Assembly: GCA_020853755.1 (NCBI GenBank)
Contig: JADYYG010000051.1
Location: 1 to 64,000, forward strand
Origin: Dehalococcoidia bacterium
GTDB lineage: Bacteria > Chloroflexota > Dehalococcoidia > Tepidiformales > Tepidiformaceae
Direction of reading: 5' to 3'
Length of the DNA stretch: 64,000 nt
Position 1 is the stretch's first letter, and every line of letters starts with the position of its first letter. Under the pieces are notes generated by a model. That model ran no database searches. It was not told the DNA's origin and was given only the letters and a program-made list of their open reading frames with translations. The translations under genes were made by a program, and so were the position numbers. This document shows, one piece after another, positions 43,575 through 52,398 of the stretch.

Positions 43575-43604
43575 ACCATAACATGGCCGCCAAGTACGGT
43601 CGAA
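43575..43604 (-). promoter_or_regulatory. promoter of rpmH-rnpA-yidD
   Basis: On the minus strand TTCGAC (43599-43604) and TATGGT (43575-43580) are separated by 18 bp. The predicted start is about 30 nt before the rpmH ATG. Confidence 0.6.
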
Positions 43605-43612
43605 CGGCTGGC

Positions 43613-45871
43613 CTACTCCGTCCAGGCGCGCAAGTAGTGGGCGTAGGCTTCACGAATAAGCACTACATAACGTTGCGTCTCCGTGTAATCCACCACTTCT
43701 ACGAAGTCAGCCGGCCTCGATGCCCCTGCCGACTCCCACCGCGCCGCAGCCGCCGGCCCAGCGTTATAAGCGGCCAGCGACAGCAACGGGTCGCCGTACC
43801 GCCGCAACTCCCCGCCAAGGTAGAACGCCCCGAACTCCAGGCTCAACGCCGGGCGAAACAGGTCAGCCGGGTCGAAGTCTGTGACGCCCAGTTGCGCCGC
43901 GATCGCCGCACCCGTCTCCGGAATCACCTGAGTCAGCCCCAACGCGCCCGCAACCGACCCGGCCGAAGGATCCCAGAAGCTCTCCTGCCGAACCAACGAC
44001 GCCAGGAACAGCGGGTCGACGCCCGCCTTCGCCGCCTCGGCGTCCAGGGTTCGCGCGAAATCTATGGGGTAGGCAACCCGCAGCAGGTCCGCAGGCGCAT
44101 CCTCAGACGTCACGCCAGCGGCGATCCGCAGGCGCACAGCCAACTGAGCGGCGACACTCGTCAGCCCGCACTCACTCGCCTCTCGCGTCAGCCCGAACAG
44201 GTCCCAGGCGCCAACGCCCTTGGTCAGTCTCCAGACCTCATCACCTGCGGCCTGCTGCAGCCCTACCGACGCAAGTTCGCAGACCGCATCGGGCGCCAAC
44301 GCCTTCGCCGAACCGCCGATTCGCCCCTGCAACCATGCCTCGATCGCCTCCCACGAGACGGACCGGCCCAGGTCCCGTGGGCGGTACCGCACATCGAACG
44401 CACTGCCCTGGCCCAATTCGCGCGCCGCCTCCAGCGCGTAGAAGTCGAACCGGCCAAACCCTATCGCCGCATGGTACGCATCCGCCGCCTCGCCGCTCCG
44501 GCCCGAAGCGGCCAGCGTCCGCCCGCGCCAGTATTCAAGCCGTGCCGACGAGGCGATCCCGACTTTCTCCCACGCTCCCAACGCCCCGTCGAAGTCGCCG
44601 GCCTTGTAAAGGACATACCCGGCGCGGAACGCCGACTCCTCACGGAAGTCCCCGGGTAGGCCACTCTCCACCAGCACTACATAACGCCGACTGGCGGCAG
44701 CACTCTCGCCTTCTTCCTCCGTCACCCGCGCTGCCCAGTACATCGCGCGGTGCACATAGGCGGACCCGCTTGCCGAAGCCGCCACGTCGTAGAACTTCAC
44801 AGCCAGCTCCGGTTCGCCCGAATCCTCGTAGCTCGCGCCGAGGTAGAACGCTCGGAAGCCCAGGTCAGCCGCGGAGATACCCGGCTCATCGACCGCCGGG
44901 AGCAGCACTCGCTTCGCTGCTGCGTACGCGCCATGGCGGTAGTACACGAGCCCGGCCTGCCCGGGGTCGACCGCGTAACCGGCAGCCTCCAGCCGCTCGA
45001 TGGCCACCACCGCGTACGCGCTGGCCGGACTGTCCGCCACGATGGAACGCATCACCTCAACCGCGCCGGCGCTGTCCCCGGCTCGGGTCAGCACCTCGGC
45101 CAGTTCCAGCCCGGCGCCGGCGTCCCCTGTGACGTTGACCAGGTTCCGCAGGGCCGCCCTCAAGCGTGCATCATCGCCAGCGCTGCGCGCGTAATCCGCC
45201 TGCGCGCGGTACACATCGTCCTCCACCGCACCTGCGGAGGAACCGGACAGCAGCGCTGCCCAGAGGGCCTCGGCCTCGGCGACCCGGCCAGCACCCGCCA
45301 GCGCTCTCGCCCCTTCGGCACGCACATACGGCCCAAGCGGCGACGCGTTCGCCTGCACGCCCCACCGGTCGTACGCCGCGGCGGCCGCCGCGTAGTCGGC
45401 ACGCAAATTCAGGTGCTTTACGAGCAGGTAAGCCGCCCGGACTCCGGAAGCGGACCCCGCAGGCGCGGCGCTTACCGCCTCCTCCAGTGCCACGATTCCC
45501 CCGGACTCATCGTTGAGTTCGAATGCGACCGTTGCGCCGCCGACGAGCGCGTCCGCTCGCTCTCCGCCATCGGTCGAGGCCGCTGCCACGTGTTCGAACG
45601 CCTCGCGGGCCTGATCGAACCGCCCCTCGCGGTACAACGCCCTCGCACTGGCAATATCCGCCGTCGGGGGCGGTACAGTCGCAGTGGCCGTCGGACCACT
45701 CCCGTTCGAACCACCCGGCAACCCGGCGCCGCTCCCGCCAGATGACGCTGTTGGGGTCGGCCCAGGTGCCTCACGGTCGCTGAAGATGCAGGCCGAGAGG
45801 CTCAACGCGCACGCCGCGACGCACCCCCACAACCAGACACGCGCGAATCGGCCGTTGCGCGCTCTCACCAC
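43613..45871 (-). CDS. lytic transglycosylase lipoprotein (Slt70-like)
   Basis: The 752-aa protein has a signal with lipobox LSAC, a Ser/Gly/Thr-rich linker and a long helical superhelix of TPR-like repeats (about 80-600). The C-terminal SLT domain carries the catalytic Glu in LVRQESFWDPSAGS, then GALGLTQVIPETG and LLSLAAYNAGP. It cleaves peptidoglycan glycan strands to 1,6-anhydro products. The GTG at 45871 is chosen because TAGCAT lies 7 nt upstream (45879-45884), the leaderless pattern. A TTG further upstream adds unconserved residues. Confidence 0.9.
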   Translation of the reverse strand: MVRARNGRFARVWLWGCVAACALSLSACIFSDREAPGPTPTASSGGSGAGLPGGSNGSGPTATATVPPPTADIASARALYREGRFDQAREAFEHVAAASTDGGERADALVGGATVAFELNDESGGIVALEEAVSAAPAGSASGVRAAYLLVKHLNLRADYAAAAAAYDRWGVQANASPLGPYVRAEGARALAGAGRVAEAEALWAALLSGSSAGAVEDDVYRAQADYARSAGDDARLRAALRNLVNVTGDAGAGLELAEVLTRAGDSAGAVEVMRSIVADSPASAYAVVAIERLEAAGYAVDPGQAGLVYYRHGAYAAAKRVLLPAVDEPGISAADLGFRAFYLGASYEDSGEPELAVKFYDVAASASGSAYVHRAMYWAARVTEEEGESAAASRRYVVLVESGLPGDFREESAFRAGYVLYKAGDFDGALGAWEKVGIASSARLEYWRGRTLAASGRSGEAADAYHAAIGFGRFDFYALEAARELGQGSAFDVRYRPRDLGRSVSWEAIEAWLQGRIGGSAKALAPDAVCELASVGLQQAAGDEVWRLTKGVGAWDLFGLTREASECGLTSVAAQLAVRLRIAAGVTSEDAPADLLRVAYPIDFARTLDAEAAKAGVDPLFLASLVRQESFWDPSAGSVAGALGLTQVIPETGAAIAAQLGVTDFDPADLFRPALSLEFGAFYLGGELRRYGDPLLSLAAYNAGPAAAARWESAGASRPADFVEVVDYTETQRYVVLIREAYAHYLRAWTE

Positions 45872-45942
45872 GTCTCGGATGCTAGGTGCCGGGCGGGCGC
45901 CGGGCAAAGCACGGTTCGGCGCGGGGAAAGAAAGGCGCGCAC

Positions 45943-47118
45943 ATGACCCAGACCGCCATCGCCCACGAAACCCTCTCCCGGGCTACCGAAAACCAGAACG
46001 CCTGGATAGAAATCGACCTCGCGGCCGCCGCCGCCAACGTGCGAGCGCTCAAGGCCACCCTCGGGAGCGTCGACCTCATCGCGGTCGTCAAGGCGAATGC
46101 CTACGGAGCGGGCGCGGCCATCCTTGCGCCGGCCCTCGAACAGGCGGGCGCAGACCGCTTCGCCGTGGTGTGGCCACACGAGGGCTACATGCTCCGCCAG
46201 GCAGGCGTCACACGCCCGATCCTCGTCCTCGGCCATGCCTTCCCGGCTGACGCCATCCCCGCCGTGCGCTCGGGACTGACCCTCACCTGCAACTCGCTCG
46301 AACTGGGCGAATCGCTCTCCCGCGCCGCGACTGCCGCCGGGGTCACGGTCCCCGTCCACCTCAAGGTCGACACCGGACTCCACCGCTTCGGCCTCGACAT
46401 AGACCGCGCCGTCACGTTGGCCACCCAGTTGCGCGAACTCCCGAATCTCGCCGTCGAGGGCCTCACGACCCACATGGCCAACGCCGACGAAGCCGACGAC
46501 AGCTTCGCCGCCGAGCAGCACGCCGTTTTCCTCGAGGCCGCACGACGGCTCCCCTGGATTCCGTACCGGCACACCGCGAACTCGGCGACGGCCCTTCGCC
46601 GCGAGGAACTGCGGTACTCCGGCGCGCGCATCGGCCTCGCGCTCCATGGCGAACTGCCGGCTAATTCGCCCGGCCCGGGACTCACACCCGTACTCTCGCT
46701 GCGCGCCCGGCTGGCCCGCGTCAGCGAACTCGCGCCCGGCGAGGGCGTGAGCTACGGCCTGACCTGGCGCGCCGAACGGCCCTCCCGCATCGCCCTCGTC
46801 CCGGTGGGGTACGCCGACGGCTGGAGGCGGGGGTTGGGCAACCACGGGACCGTCCTCATTCGCGGCCGCCGTTGCCCGATGGTCGGCCGCATGTGCATGG
46901 ACCAGTTCCTCGTGGACGTGACCGATGTCCCGGCCGCGGCCGAAGGCGATATCGCCACCCTCATCGGAACGGACGGCCCGGACCGGATCACGGCCACCGA
47001 AGTCGCGGGCCTCGCGGACACCATCAGCTGGGACGTGCTCGCCTCGCTCCAGGCGCGCATCCCGCGGTTGTACCACCGCGACGGCGCAGTCGAGGCCATC
47101 GCGCCATCAATGTGGTAG
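45943..47118 (+). CDS. alr: alanine racemase
   Basis: The 391-aa PLP enzyme has the Schiff-base lysine in AVVKANAYGAGA, the tyrosine region GVSYGLTWRAE, GYADGWRRGL and MVGRMCMDQFLVDVTD. It makes D-alanine for peptidoglycan. Length and domain order (TIM barrel, then beta domain) match Alr. Divergent from the transglycosylase gene, giving two cell-wall genes back to back. Confidence 0.95.
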   Translation: MTQTAIAHETLSRATENQNAWIEIDLAAAAANVRALKATLGSVDLIAVVKANAYGAGAAILAPALEQAGADRFAVVWPHEGYMLRQAGVTRPILVLGHAFPADAIPAVRSGLTLTCNSLELGESLSRAATAAGVTVPVHLKVDTGLHRFGLDIDRAVTLATQLRELPNLAVEGLTTHMANADEADDSFAAEQHAVFLEAARRLPWIPYRHTANSATALRREELRYSGARIGLALHGELPANSPGPGLTPVLSLRARLARVSELAPGEGVSYGLTWRAERPSRIALVPVGYADGWRRGLGNHGTVLIRGRRCPMVGRMCMDQFLVDVTDVPAAAEGDIATLIGTDGPDRITATEVAGLADTISWDVLASLQARIPRLYHRDGAVEAIAPSMW

Positions 47119-47782
47119 CCGGGCAGCGCCGCCAGCGGGGCGGCATCGCTGAGAGTTGTTGCACGCCCTTGCTGACGCGCGGGCCTTTGCGGAAGTCGGA
47201 GCCCGGACAGGGAACCGCGCACGGCAGTGAGCGGATCGTCACCTGCGCACACCGCTCGCGCCCGGCACAAGACACCCAATGCCCACGAACCCTGCATGCG
47301 GGACTGCATACCGCGTTCGCCTGAGCCGGGCTCGCCATCTCGGCACAAGGCGCCGGGTTGTTGTCACGCCCTTGCTGACGCGCGGGCCTTCACGAAGTTC
47401 GGAGCCCAACAGAGATCCGACCGTCAGGGAGGCTCCGCGTTCCTCATCGCGAATATGTTCCGCGCTCGCCCAGCATCGCCGGTGATGACTACTCCAACGC
47501 CTTGCCCGTGTTTCCACGACCTTGCTGGACACGATTCGGACCTCCCTTACGGTCGGATCTAGGAAGTTTGCGCCTGCGATCCGCACTCCCGTACGCGGTT
47601 CCCTTTGGGGGTGCGCCCCGGGCCGTTCCCAAACATAGATCCGACCGTCAGGGAGGCTCAGCGTTTGTGATCGCGGATACGTTCCGCGATCGCCCAGCAT
47701 CGCCGGTGATGACCACTCCAACGCCTCGCCGGCGTTTCCACGGCCTTGCTGGACACGGTTCGGGCCTCCCTTACGGTCGGAT
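47119..47782. repeat. 664-bp intergenic repeat cluster
   Basis: No gene is supported. The stretch is built almost entirely from repeats: CCCTTGCTGACGCGCGGG (about 47163 and 47372), a reverse copy of GATCCGCTCACTGCCGTGCG (about 47216-47238), a GATCCGCACTCCCGTACGCG variant (about 47579), and the two 148-bp elements listed separately. The same motifs recur at 1.2, 2.1 and 11.8 kb. Confidence 0.75.
47413..47560. repeat. 148-bp element with 20-bp terminal inverted repeats (copy 1)
   Basis: AGATCCGACCGTCAGGGAGG at 47413-47432 and its complement CCTCCCTTACGGTCGGATCT at 47541-47560 (one mismatch) bound 108 bp of internal sequence. The size, inverted ends and lack of coding capacity suggest a MITE- or REP/BIME-like element. 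Confidence 0.75.
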
Positions 47783-47784
47783 CT
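47637..47784. repeat. 148-bp element with 20-bp terminal inverted repeats (copy 2)
   Basis: The same inverted ends as copy 1 (47637-47656 and 47765-47784) and the same total length. Internal sequence is similar, with shared strings such as CGCCCAGCATCGCCGGTGAT. Its right end supplies two of the three bases of the AarF-family gene stop codon, which indicates insertion or retention at the very 3' end of that gene. Confidence 0.75.
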
Positions 47785-49237
47785 ATGAGGGTAGGCTGGC
47801 CGCGTCGCGGGCCTTCAGGTCATCGACCACCGTTGCCAGGAACTCGCGGTCGCCGAGGATGGCGTGCTCTGGCACATACATCCGCCCGTACCGTTCGAGA
47901 TAAATAAGCTGCTTCGAACTGAGGAAGTTCGACCGCTGGAAGCCGTTCTCGTGGTAACCGTCGGCGAAGGCGACGCGGTGCGCCCGCGCGGTGTTGCGAA
48001 GCTTTCGCAGCCGCTCCACCAACCCGCGCCGGGGCGGCACATCGCGCCCGGCGAGGCGGTACACCTCGTCCGGCCCGGCGAAAACGCTCGCCATGCTGAC
48101 CTCTCGCAAGGGGAGGGTCAGGACTGGTTCGAGCATCGCTCGGACTACGCGATGAATCTCATCATCGTTCAGGCCAAGGCCCTCCCGGAGCGTCGTCCCC
48201 TGCACCTTGATGAGCGTTGCGGTGATGGCGTCCCAAGCCGATTCGTCTCCGAGGGAGGCTTCGACCAGCTTCCGCATGAGCAGCCACGTTTCCGGGTCCA
48301 GTTGGGCGACGATGCCCCAGTCGAGCATGCCGAGGCGCCCGTCGCGCAGCGCGAGCAGGTTCCCGGCGTGGATATCGGCGTGGAACGTGCCGGTATGCAC
48401 GGCCGTCAGCACCCAGGCCCGCAGCAACTCGCGAATCAGCGAGCGCGGCTCGAGGCCCAGCTTCTCGACCGTCGAGAGGTCGTCAATGGGCACGCCGTCG
48501 AGGTATTCCATCGTCAGCACGTCGCGGCCGCTCAGTTCGGGGTAGACGTGCGGCACAGCCAGCAGGTGGAGGTTGAAGCGCGCGAAGAGGCCGCGGAAGT
48601 GGGCCATGCTCCGCGCCTCGTTGCGGAGGTCCAGTTCCTCGCCAATCTGCTCGCGAAGCCCGTCGAGGTAGCTCACCAGCTGGAACGCCTGCTCGTTGCC
48701 GACCCGGGCCAGGCCGCGGAAGAACGGGATCATCAGGCCAAGGTCGGCGGCGACCACCTCGCCGAGGCCCGGCCGGAGCACCTTCACGGCTACCTGTTCG
48801 CCGCTGTGCAGCGTGGCGCGGTGGACGACCGCCATCGACGCGGCCGCGAACGGCTTCCGTTCGAAGTGGGCGAAGGCGTCTTCGATGCTCTGCCCGGTCG
48901 TCTCCTTGAACAACCGCCGGACTTCGCGAAGGGGCACGCCCGGCCCACGGTCCAGGGTCCCCCGGAACTCGCCTGCAACTTCCGGGCCGACGACCGCGGG
49001 CGCCGAAGCGACGAGTTGGGCGAACTTCACGTAGGTGGCCCCGAGGCCTTCACAGGCGCGCCGGGCGCCCTGGCTGATGGCGACCTGGCGGGGTTCTCGG
49101 CGCAGCGCGACACGGCCCGCCGCAGGCGCAAGGTGCCTCCCGAGCAGACCCACCGTTTGTGCCAGCCGCCTGCCCCGGATGGCCAATCCCGGGCGCGGCA
49201 TGGTTACCGGGATTGGCGCCCACTCGTTCGTGCTCAC
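47783..49237 (-). CDS. AarF/UbiB (ABC1) family atypical kinase
   Basis: The 484-aa protein has the family blocks GATYVKFAQLVAS (usual form K-x-G-Q, here KFAQ), the Ala-rich loop AAASMAVVHRATL, HADIHAGNLLAL and LDWGIVAQL. AarF/UbiB/ADCK proteins are membrane-associated ATPases or kinases tied to quinone and lipid handling. The GTG at 49237 is chosen: TACGCT (49246-49251) lies 8 nt upstream, with no Shine-Dalgarno. An internal ATG at 49201 is the alternative. Confidence 0.87.
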   Translation of the reverse strand: MSTNEWAPIPVTMPRPGLAIRGRRLAQTVGLLGRHLAPAAGRVALRREPRQVAISQGARRACEGLGATYVKFAQLVASAPAVVGPEVAGEFRGTLDRGPGVPLREVRRLFKETTGQSIEDAFAHFERKPFAAASMAVVHRATLHSGEQVAVKVLRPGLGEVVAADLGLMIPFFRGLARVGNEQAFQLVSYLDGLREQIGEELDLRNEARSMAHFRGLFARFNLHLLAVPHVYPELSGRDVLTMEYLDGVPIDDLSTVEKLGLEPRSLIRELLRAWVLTAVHTGTFHADIHAGNLLALRDGRLGMLDWGIVAQLDPETWLLMRKLVEASLGDESAWDAITATLIKVQGTTLREGLGLNDDEIHRVVRAMLEPVLTLPLREVSMASVFAGPDEVYRLAGRDVPPRRGLVERLRKLRNTARAHRVAFADGYHENGFQRSNFLSSKQLIYLERYGRMYVPEHAILGDREFLATVVDDLKARDAASLPS

Positions 49238-49286
49238 TCGCAACGAGCGTAGCAGACCGCAACGGCGGACACGGTGAACCTTCCGG

Positions 49287-49724
49287 CTACACTCGCCGCC
49301 ACTGGACCAGCGTGACGCCGTCGTCCGGATGGTCTTCGAACACAGCCTCGACCGCCGAGCCGATCACCACTTCCTCCATCGGGTCGCCGAGGAGATTGCC
49401 GACCATCCGCACGTTGCCCGCATCGGGCAGTTCGACGAGGACAACCATGTAGGGGCAGGCCTCGCGCAGGGCCGGATGCACCGGGTGCCAGATTCGCTCC
49501 CAACTGTAGATAGTCCCGCGGCCCGAGACCTTCTGCCAGCCGAGGTCGAACGAGTGGCACTGGTGGCAGATCCACTCGGGTCCCCACTGGAACCCCTGGC
49601 AGGCGTTGCAGCGCTGGACGACGAGTTCGTGGCGGCGGGCTGCCTCCCAGTACTCGGTGTCCAGGCCGTCGTTGGCGGCCGCCGGCGCCGGCAGACCGGC
49701 GGGAAGGTAAGGTGCTGCACTCAT
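49287..49724 (-). CDS. DUF35 zinc-ribbon/OB-fold protein
   Basis: The 145-aa protein has an N-terminal helix (DTEYWEAARRHELVVQRC), a zinc ribbon (C-x2-C..C-x2-C in RCNACQGFQWGPEWICHQC) and an OB-fold starting GRGTIYSWERI. Such proteins associate with thiolase- or aldolase-like partners as acyl-CoA-binding subunits, as in ChsH2-Ltp2. Its partner is the adjacent upstream gene, 4 bp away. Shine-Dalgarno AAGGAG. Confidence 0.88.
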   Translation of the reverse strand: MSAAPYLPAGLPAPAAANDGLDTEYWEAARRHELVVQRCNACQGFQWGPEWICHQCHSFDLGWQKVSGRGTIYSWERIWHPVHPALREACPYMVVLVELPDAGNVRMVGNLLGDPMEEVVIGSAVEAVFEDHPDDGVTLVQWRRV

Positions 49725-49728
49725 CGCG

Positions 49729-50901
49729 CTACTCCTTGCTCAGGATGAGGCTGCTCACCGGCTGGACCATGGGCCCGGAGCAAACCATCGAAATGCGGGG
49801 GTCCTGCACCTGGGCGGTAGACGTACCGCGCAACTGGCGGACCGCCTCGGTGATGAGTTCGAGTCCGTGCATGTAGCACTCGGCGAGGTTGCCGCCGCTC
49901 GTGTTGAGCGGGAGCTTTCCTGTGCCGGCCTTGAAGTTCTCGAGGGTCATGAACTCCTCCACCTCTTCCGGCGCGCAGAACCCGTGCTCCACAAGGCTCA
50001 TCATCACGCCGCCGGTGAAGTTCTCGTACGACTGGCAGACGTCGACGTCTTTCGGTTCGATCCCTGCCTGCGCGTAGAGCCGAGCGGCGACCGTCTTGAA
50101 GTTCGAGGTGCCGTAGTCGGGTGCGTTGTGCGCGGTGGCCGCCTGGCGGTAGTCCGAACCCTGGGATGCCGCGAGCACATAGGCCGGCTTCTGCCTCAGG
50201 TCGCGCGCCCGCTCCGCAGTGGTGACGATGACCGCTGCTGCGCCATCGTTCTCCATGCAGCAGTCGAACAACCGGAACGGCTCGACGATCCAGCGCGAGT
50301 TCTCGTAGTCCTCCTCGCTCAGCGGGCGGCCGTGCATGACGGCGCGCGGGTTGGACTGGGCGTGGTGGTACGAAGCCATCGAAATCGCCTTCAGAGGCTC
50401 GTGACCGATGGTGTAGTCGTGCATGAAACGCCGCACGCGCATGGCGAAGGTCTGGGCTGGGGACATGAGGCCGTACGGCTGGGTGTAGGCCGGGCCGCCG
50501 GAGACGGTTCGCGCCTGCGAACCCTGGCCGAACCGCCCGAACTGGCCCTGCGCCAGTCCGCGGTACACCACAACGTACTTGCTGTACCCCGCGACGAGCG
50601 CCGCGCAGGCGTTCGCCACGGCCCCCGAGCCGCCTCCGCCGCCCCCACCCCAGAACATGTTCGAAAGGCTCAGGTCCTTGCAGCCCAGTGCCGAGGCGAT
50701 GCGCGGAGGGTCGTTCCGGTCGTTGCTGTAGGAACAGAAGCCGTCGATATCGCGGACGTCGAGCCCCGCGTCTTCGGCGGCGGCGAGGATGGCTTCGAGC
50801 GTGAGCTGGAACTCGCTGCGGTCAGCCGCCCCGCGCTTGTAGTACGCCGTTTCGGCGATGCCCGCGATGGCGACTTTGTGCGAGATGGTGTTTTCGGACA
50901 T
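49729..50901 (-). CDS. thiolase-like (Ltp2/SCP2-thiolase type) protein lacking the nucleophilic Cys
   Basis: The 390-aa thiolase-fold protein has GIAETAYYKRG at the start, DVDVCQSYENFTGGVMMSLV and NTSGGNLAECYMHG near the end. Where classic thiolases carry the nucleophilic Cys, this has a run of seven glycines (85-91, after SNMFW). That pattern fits lipid-transfer-protein aldol-lyases such as Ltp2, which act with a DUF35 partner, here the next gene. It could cleave or form C-C bonds in a sterol- or hydroxyacyl-CoA-type pathway. Confidence 0.85.
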   Translation of the reverse strand: MSENTISHKVAIAGIAETAYYKRGAADRSEFQLTLEAILAAAEDAGLDVRDIDGFCSYSNDRNDPPRIASALGCKDLSLSNMFWGGGGGGGSGAVANACAALVAGYSKYVVVYRGLAQGQFGRFGQGSQARTVSGGPAYTQPYGLMSPAQTFAMRVRRFMHDYTIGHEPLKAISMASYHHAQSNPRAVMHGRPLSEEDYENSRWIVEPFRLFDCCMENDGAAAVIVTTAERARDLRQKPAYVLAASQGSDYRQAATAHNAPDYGTSNFKTVAARLYAQAGIEPKDVDVCQSYENFTGGVMMSLVEHGFCAPEEVEEFMTLENFKAGTGKLPLNTSGGNLAECYMHGLELITEAVRQLRGTSTAQVQDPRISMVCSGPMVQPVSSLILSKE

Positions 50902-50969
50902 ACCTCACTGCCTCTCCCTCCCGGAGCGCGGGAGGTGGTACGGATGGTGCGAAGTGGATCGCGACCGGC

Positions 50970-51815
50970 TCAGATCTGGGAGTACCCCGAACCCTTGCGG
51001 TCGATCCCGGTGCCCTTGCCGTTCGTAATCCAGCCGAACTCCTGCAGGATCTCCTGGCTGTACGTGACGCGGCCGGTGACCTTGTCGAGCGGTTCGGTAG
51101 CGAGCAGGAGGGCCGACTTCGCCATCAGCTCGGGGTGTTCACCGCGCGGGTCGTCCATGCCGGTGACCAGGTGGTGGTGCACCGTGCCGGGCGTGGGCAC
51201 AACCTGCGACGGCGAGACGCAGGTGACGCTGATTCCGTCCTCGTAGACCTCGGAGGCGAGGCCCTGGGTATACCGTTCGAGAGCGGCCTTCTCGGCGCCG
51301 TAGAGGGTGCCGCCGCGCCCGAAGTCGCCCTTGTACGGCCCACGGCCGGGGCCGATGGCGGCGCCGCTCGAGATGTTCACGATCGAACCGGCCTTCCGCG
51401 GGAGCATGTCCTGGAGCACGAGCTGGCTGAAGTAGAAGGGCGCGTGGAAGTTGACCCCGATGGAGCGGTGCCACTTCGAGACCGGGTAGTCCTTGATCGG
51501 GATGAAGTAGGTGAGGGCGGCGTTGTTCACGAGCACGTCGATTGGGCCGTACGTGGCGCGAGCCTGTTCGACTGCGCGGACGCACTGGTCGTAGTCAGAA
51601 ATGTCGGCGGTGATGGCGGTCGCTTCGCCGCCGGCGTCCTTGATGGTCTGGACGGTGTGTTCGAGGGAGCCTTCGAGGACGTGGTCGCCCTCCTTGAGGG
51701 TGCGGGCGATGCAGGCGACACGCCCGCCCTCGGCTGCGAACACGCGAGCGATTTCGGCGCCGATGCCGCGGCTCGCGCCGGTAACGATGACGGACTTCCC
51801 GTCGAGCTTACCCAT
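50970..51815 (-). CDS. short-chain dehydrogenase/reductase
   Basis: The 281-aa classical SDR has the cofactor motif TGASRGIG (13-20), NNAA, a conserved Ser in NISSGAA and YGAEK, the Tyr-x3-Lys catalytic pair. Near the C-terminus a longer segment than usual (SQEILQEFGWITNGKG) extends beyond the fold. Close linkage with the thiolase-like and DUF35 genes suggests a common oxidative pathway, but the substrate is unknown. Confidence 0.9.
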   Translation of the reverse strand: MGKLDGKSVIVTGASRGIGAEIARVFAAEGGRVACIARTLKEGDHVLEGSLEHTVQTIKDAGGEATAITADISDYDQCVRAVEQARATYGPIDVLVNNAALTYFIPIKDYPVSKWHRSIGVNFHAPFYFSQLVLQDMLPRKAGSIVNISSGAAIGPGRGPYKGDFGRGGTLYGAEKAALERYTQGLASEVYEDGISVTCVSPSQVVPTPGTVHHHLVTGMDDPRGEHPELMAKSALLLATEPLDKVTGRVTYSQEILQEFGWITNGKGTGIDRKGSGYSQI

Positions 51816-51887
51816 AGGTGTTCTCCTGGCGTTGGATGGAATGCGCCCGGAGTCTACCGGATTTCGGGACGGTGGACGGGCCTGTTC

Positions 51888-52301
51888 CTACCGCGCGCTC
51901 CGGATCTTCGTCGGTGTCACCGTGAGGGTGACGAATGCATCTGGGTGGGCCGTCCAGCTGCGGATCGCTTCGTCCGCCTGGGCGGGCGCGTAGTACCGCC
52001 TGGCCAGGCGTTCGATGAGCCCGACGGTCCCCTCGGTGGAGATGCCGACAGTCCCCTCGATGGTGACCCAGCGTTCGTGCACGCCCACCGGCTCTTCGAC
52101 GGAGAGCGCGATGCGCGGGTCTTCGGCCAGCCGCTTCGCCTTCGGCGATGTGCGCGAGGTGAACACGCGCGCGACCGAGCCGTCCCATTCGAACCAGACC
52201 GGGACGATGGTCGGCTGGCCTTCTGCCTGGAGGTAGGCAAGCTTGGCGATGCGCGTCTCGCGCAGGAATGCGTCACGGTCGGAAGGGGTCATCGAAGCCA
52301 T
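51888..52301 (-). CDS. PPOX-class (pyridoxamine oxidase-like) flavin/F420 protein
   Basis: The 137-aa split-beta-barrel protein has IAKLAYLQAEGQPTIVPVWFEWDG, FTSRTSPKAKRLAEDPRIALSV and GTVGISTE. It belongs to the PPOX/flavin reductase-like superfamily, whose members bind FMN, F420 or haem. The specific cofactor cannot be set from sequence. The ATG at 52301 has TAGAGT 6 nt upstream (52308-52313), a leaderless pattern. Confidence 0.82.
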   Translation of the reverse strand: MASMTPSDRDAFLRETRIAKLAYLQAEGQPTIVPVWFEWDGSVARVFTSRTSPKAKRLAEDPRIALSVEEPVGVHERWVTIEGTVGISTEGTVGLIERLARRYYAPAQADEAIRSWTAHPDAFVTLTVTPTKIRSAR

Positions 52302-52398
52302 GCCGGGACTCTACCAGACTCGCGCCCGTCGCCTGCAGCCGTGCCTCGAAAGCCTGCGCGCCGTTACCATTTCGAACGACCAACGGGGGACTCTCGAC

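Noticed and set aside
47239..47721. Short open frames in the 47-kb repeat cluster
   Set aside because: They are made of the intergenic repeat motifs translated, with no ribosome site.
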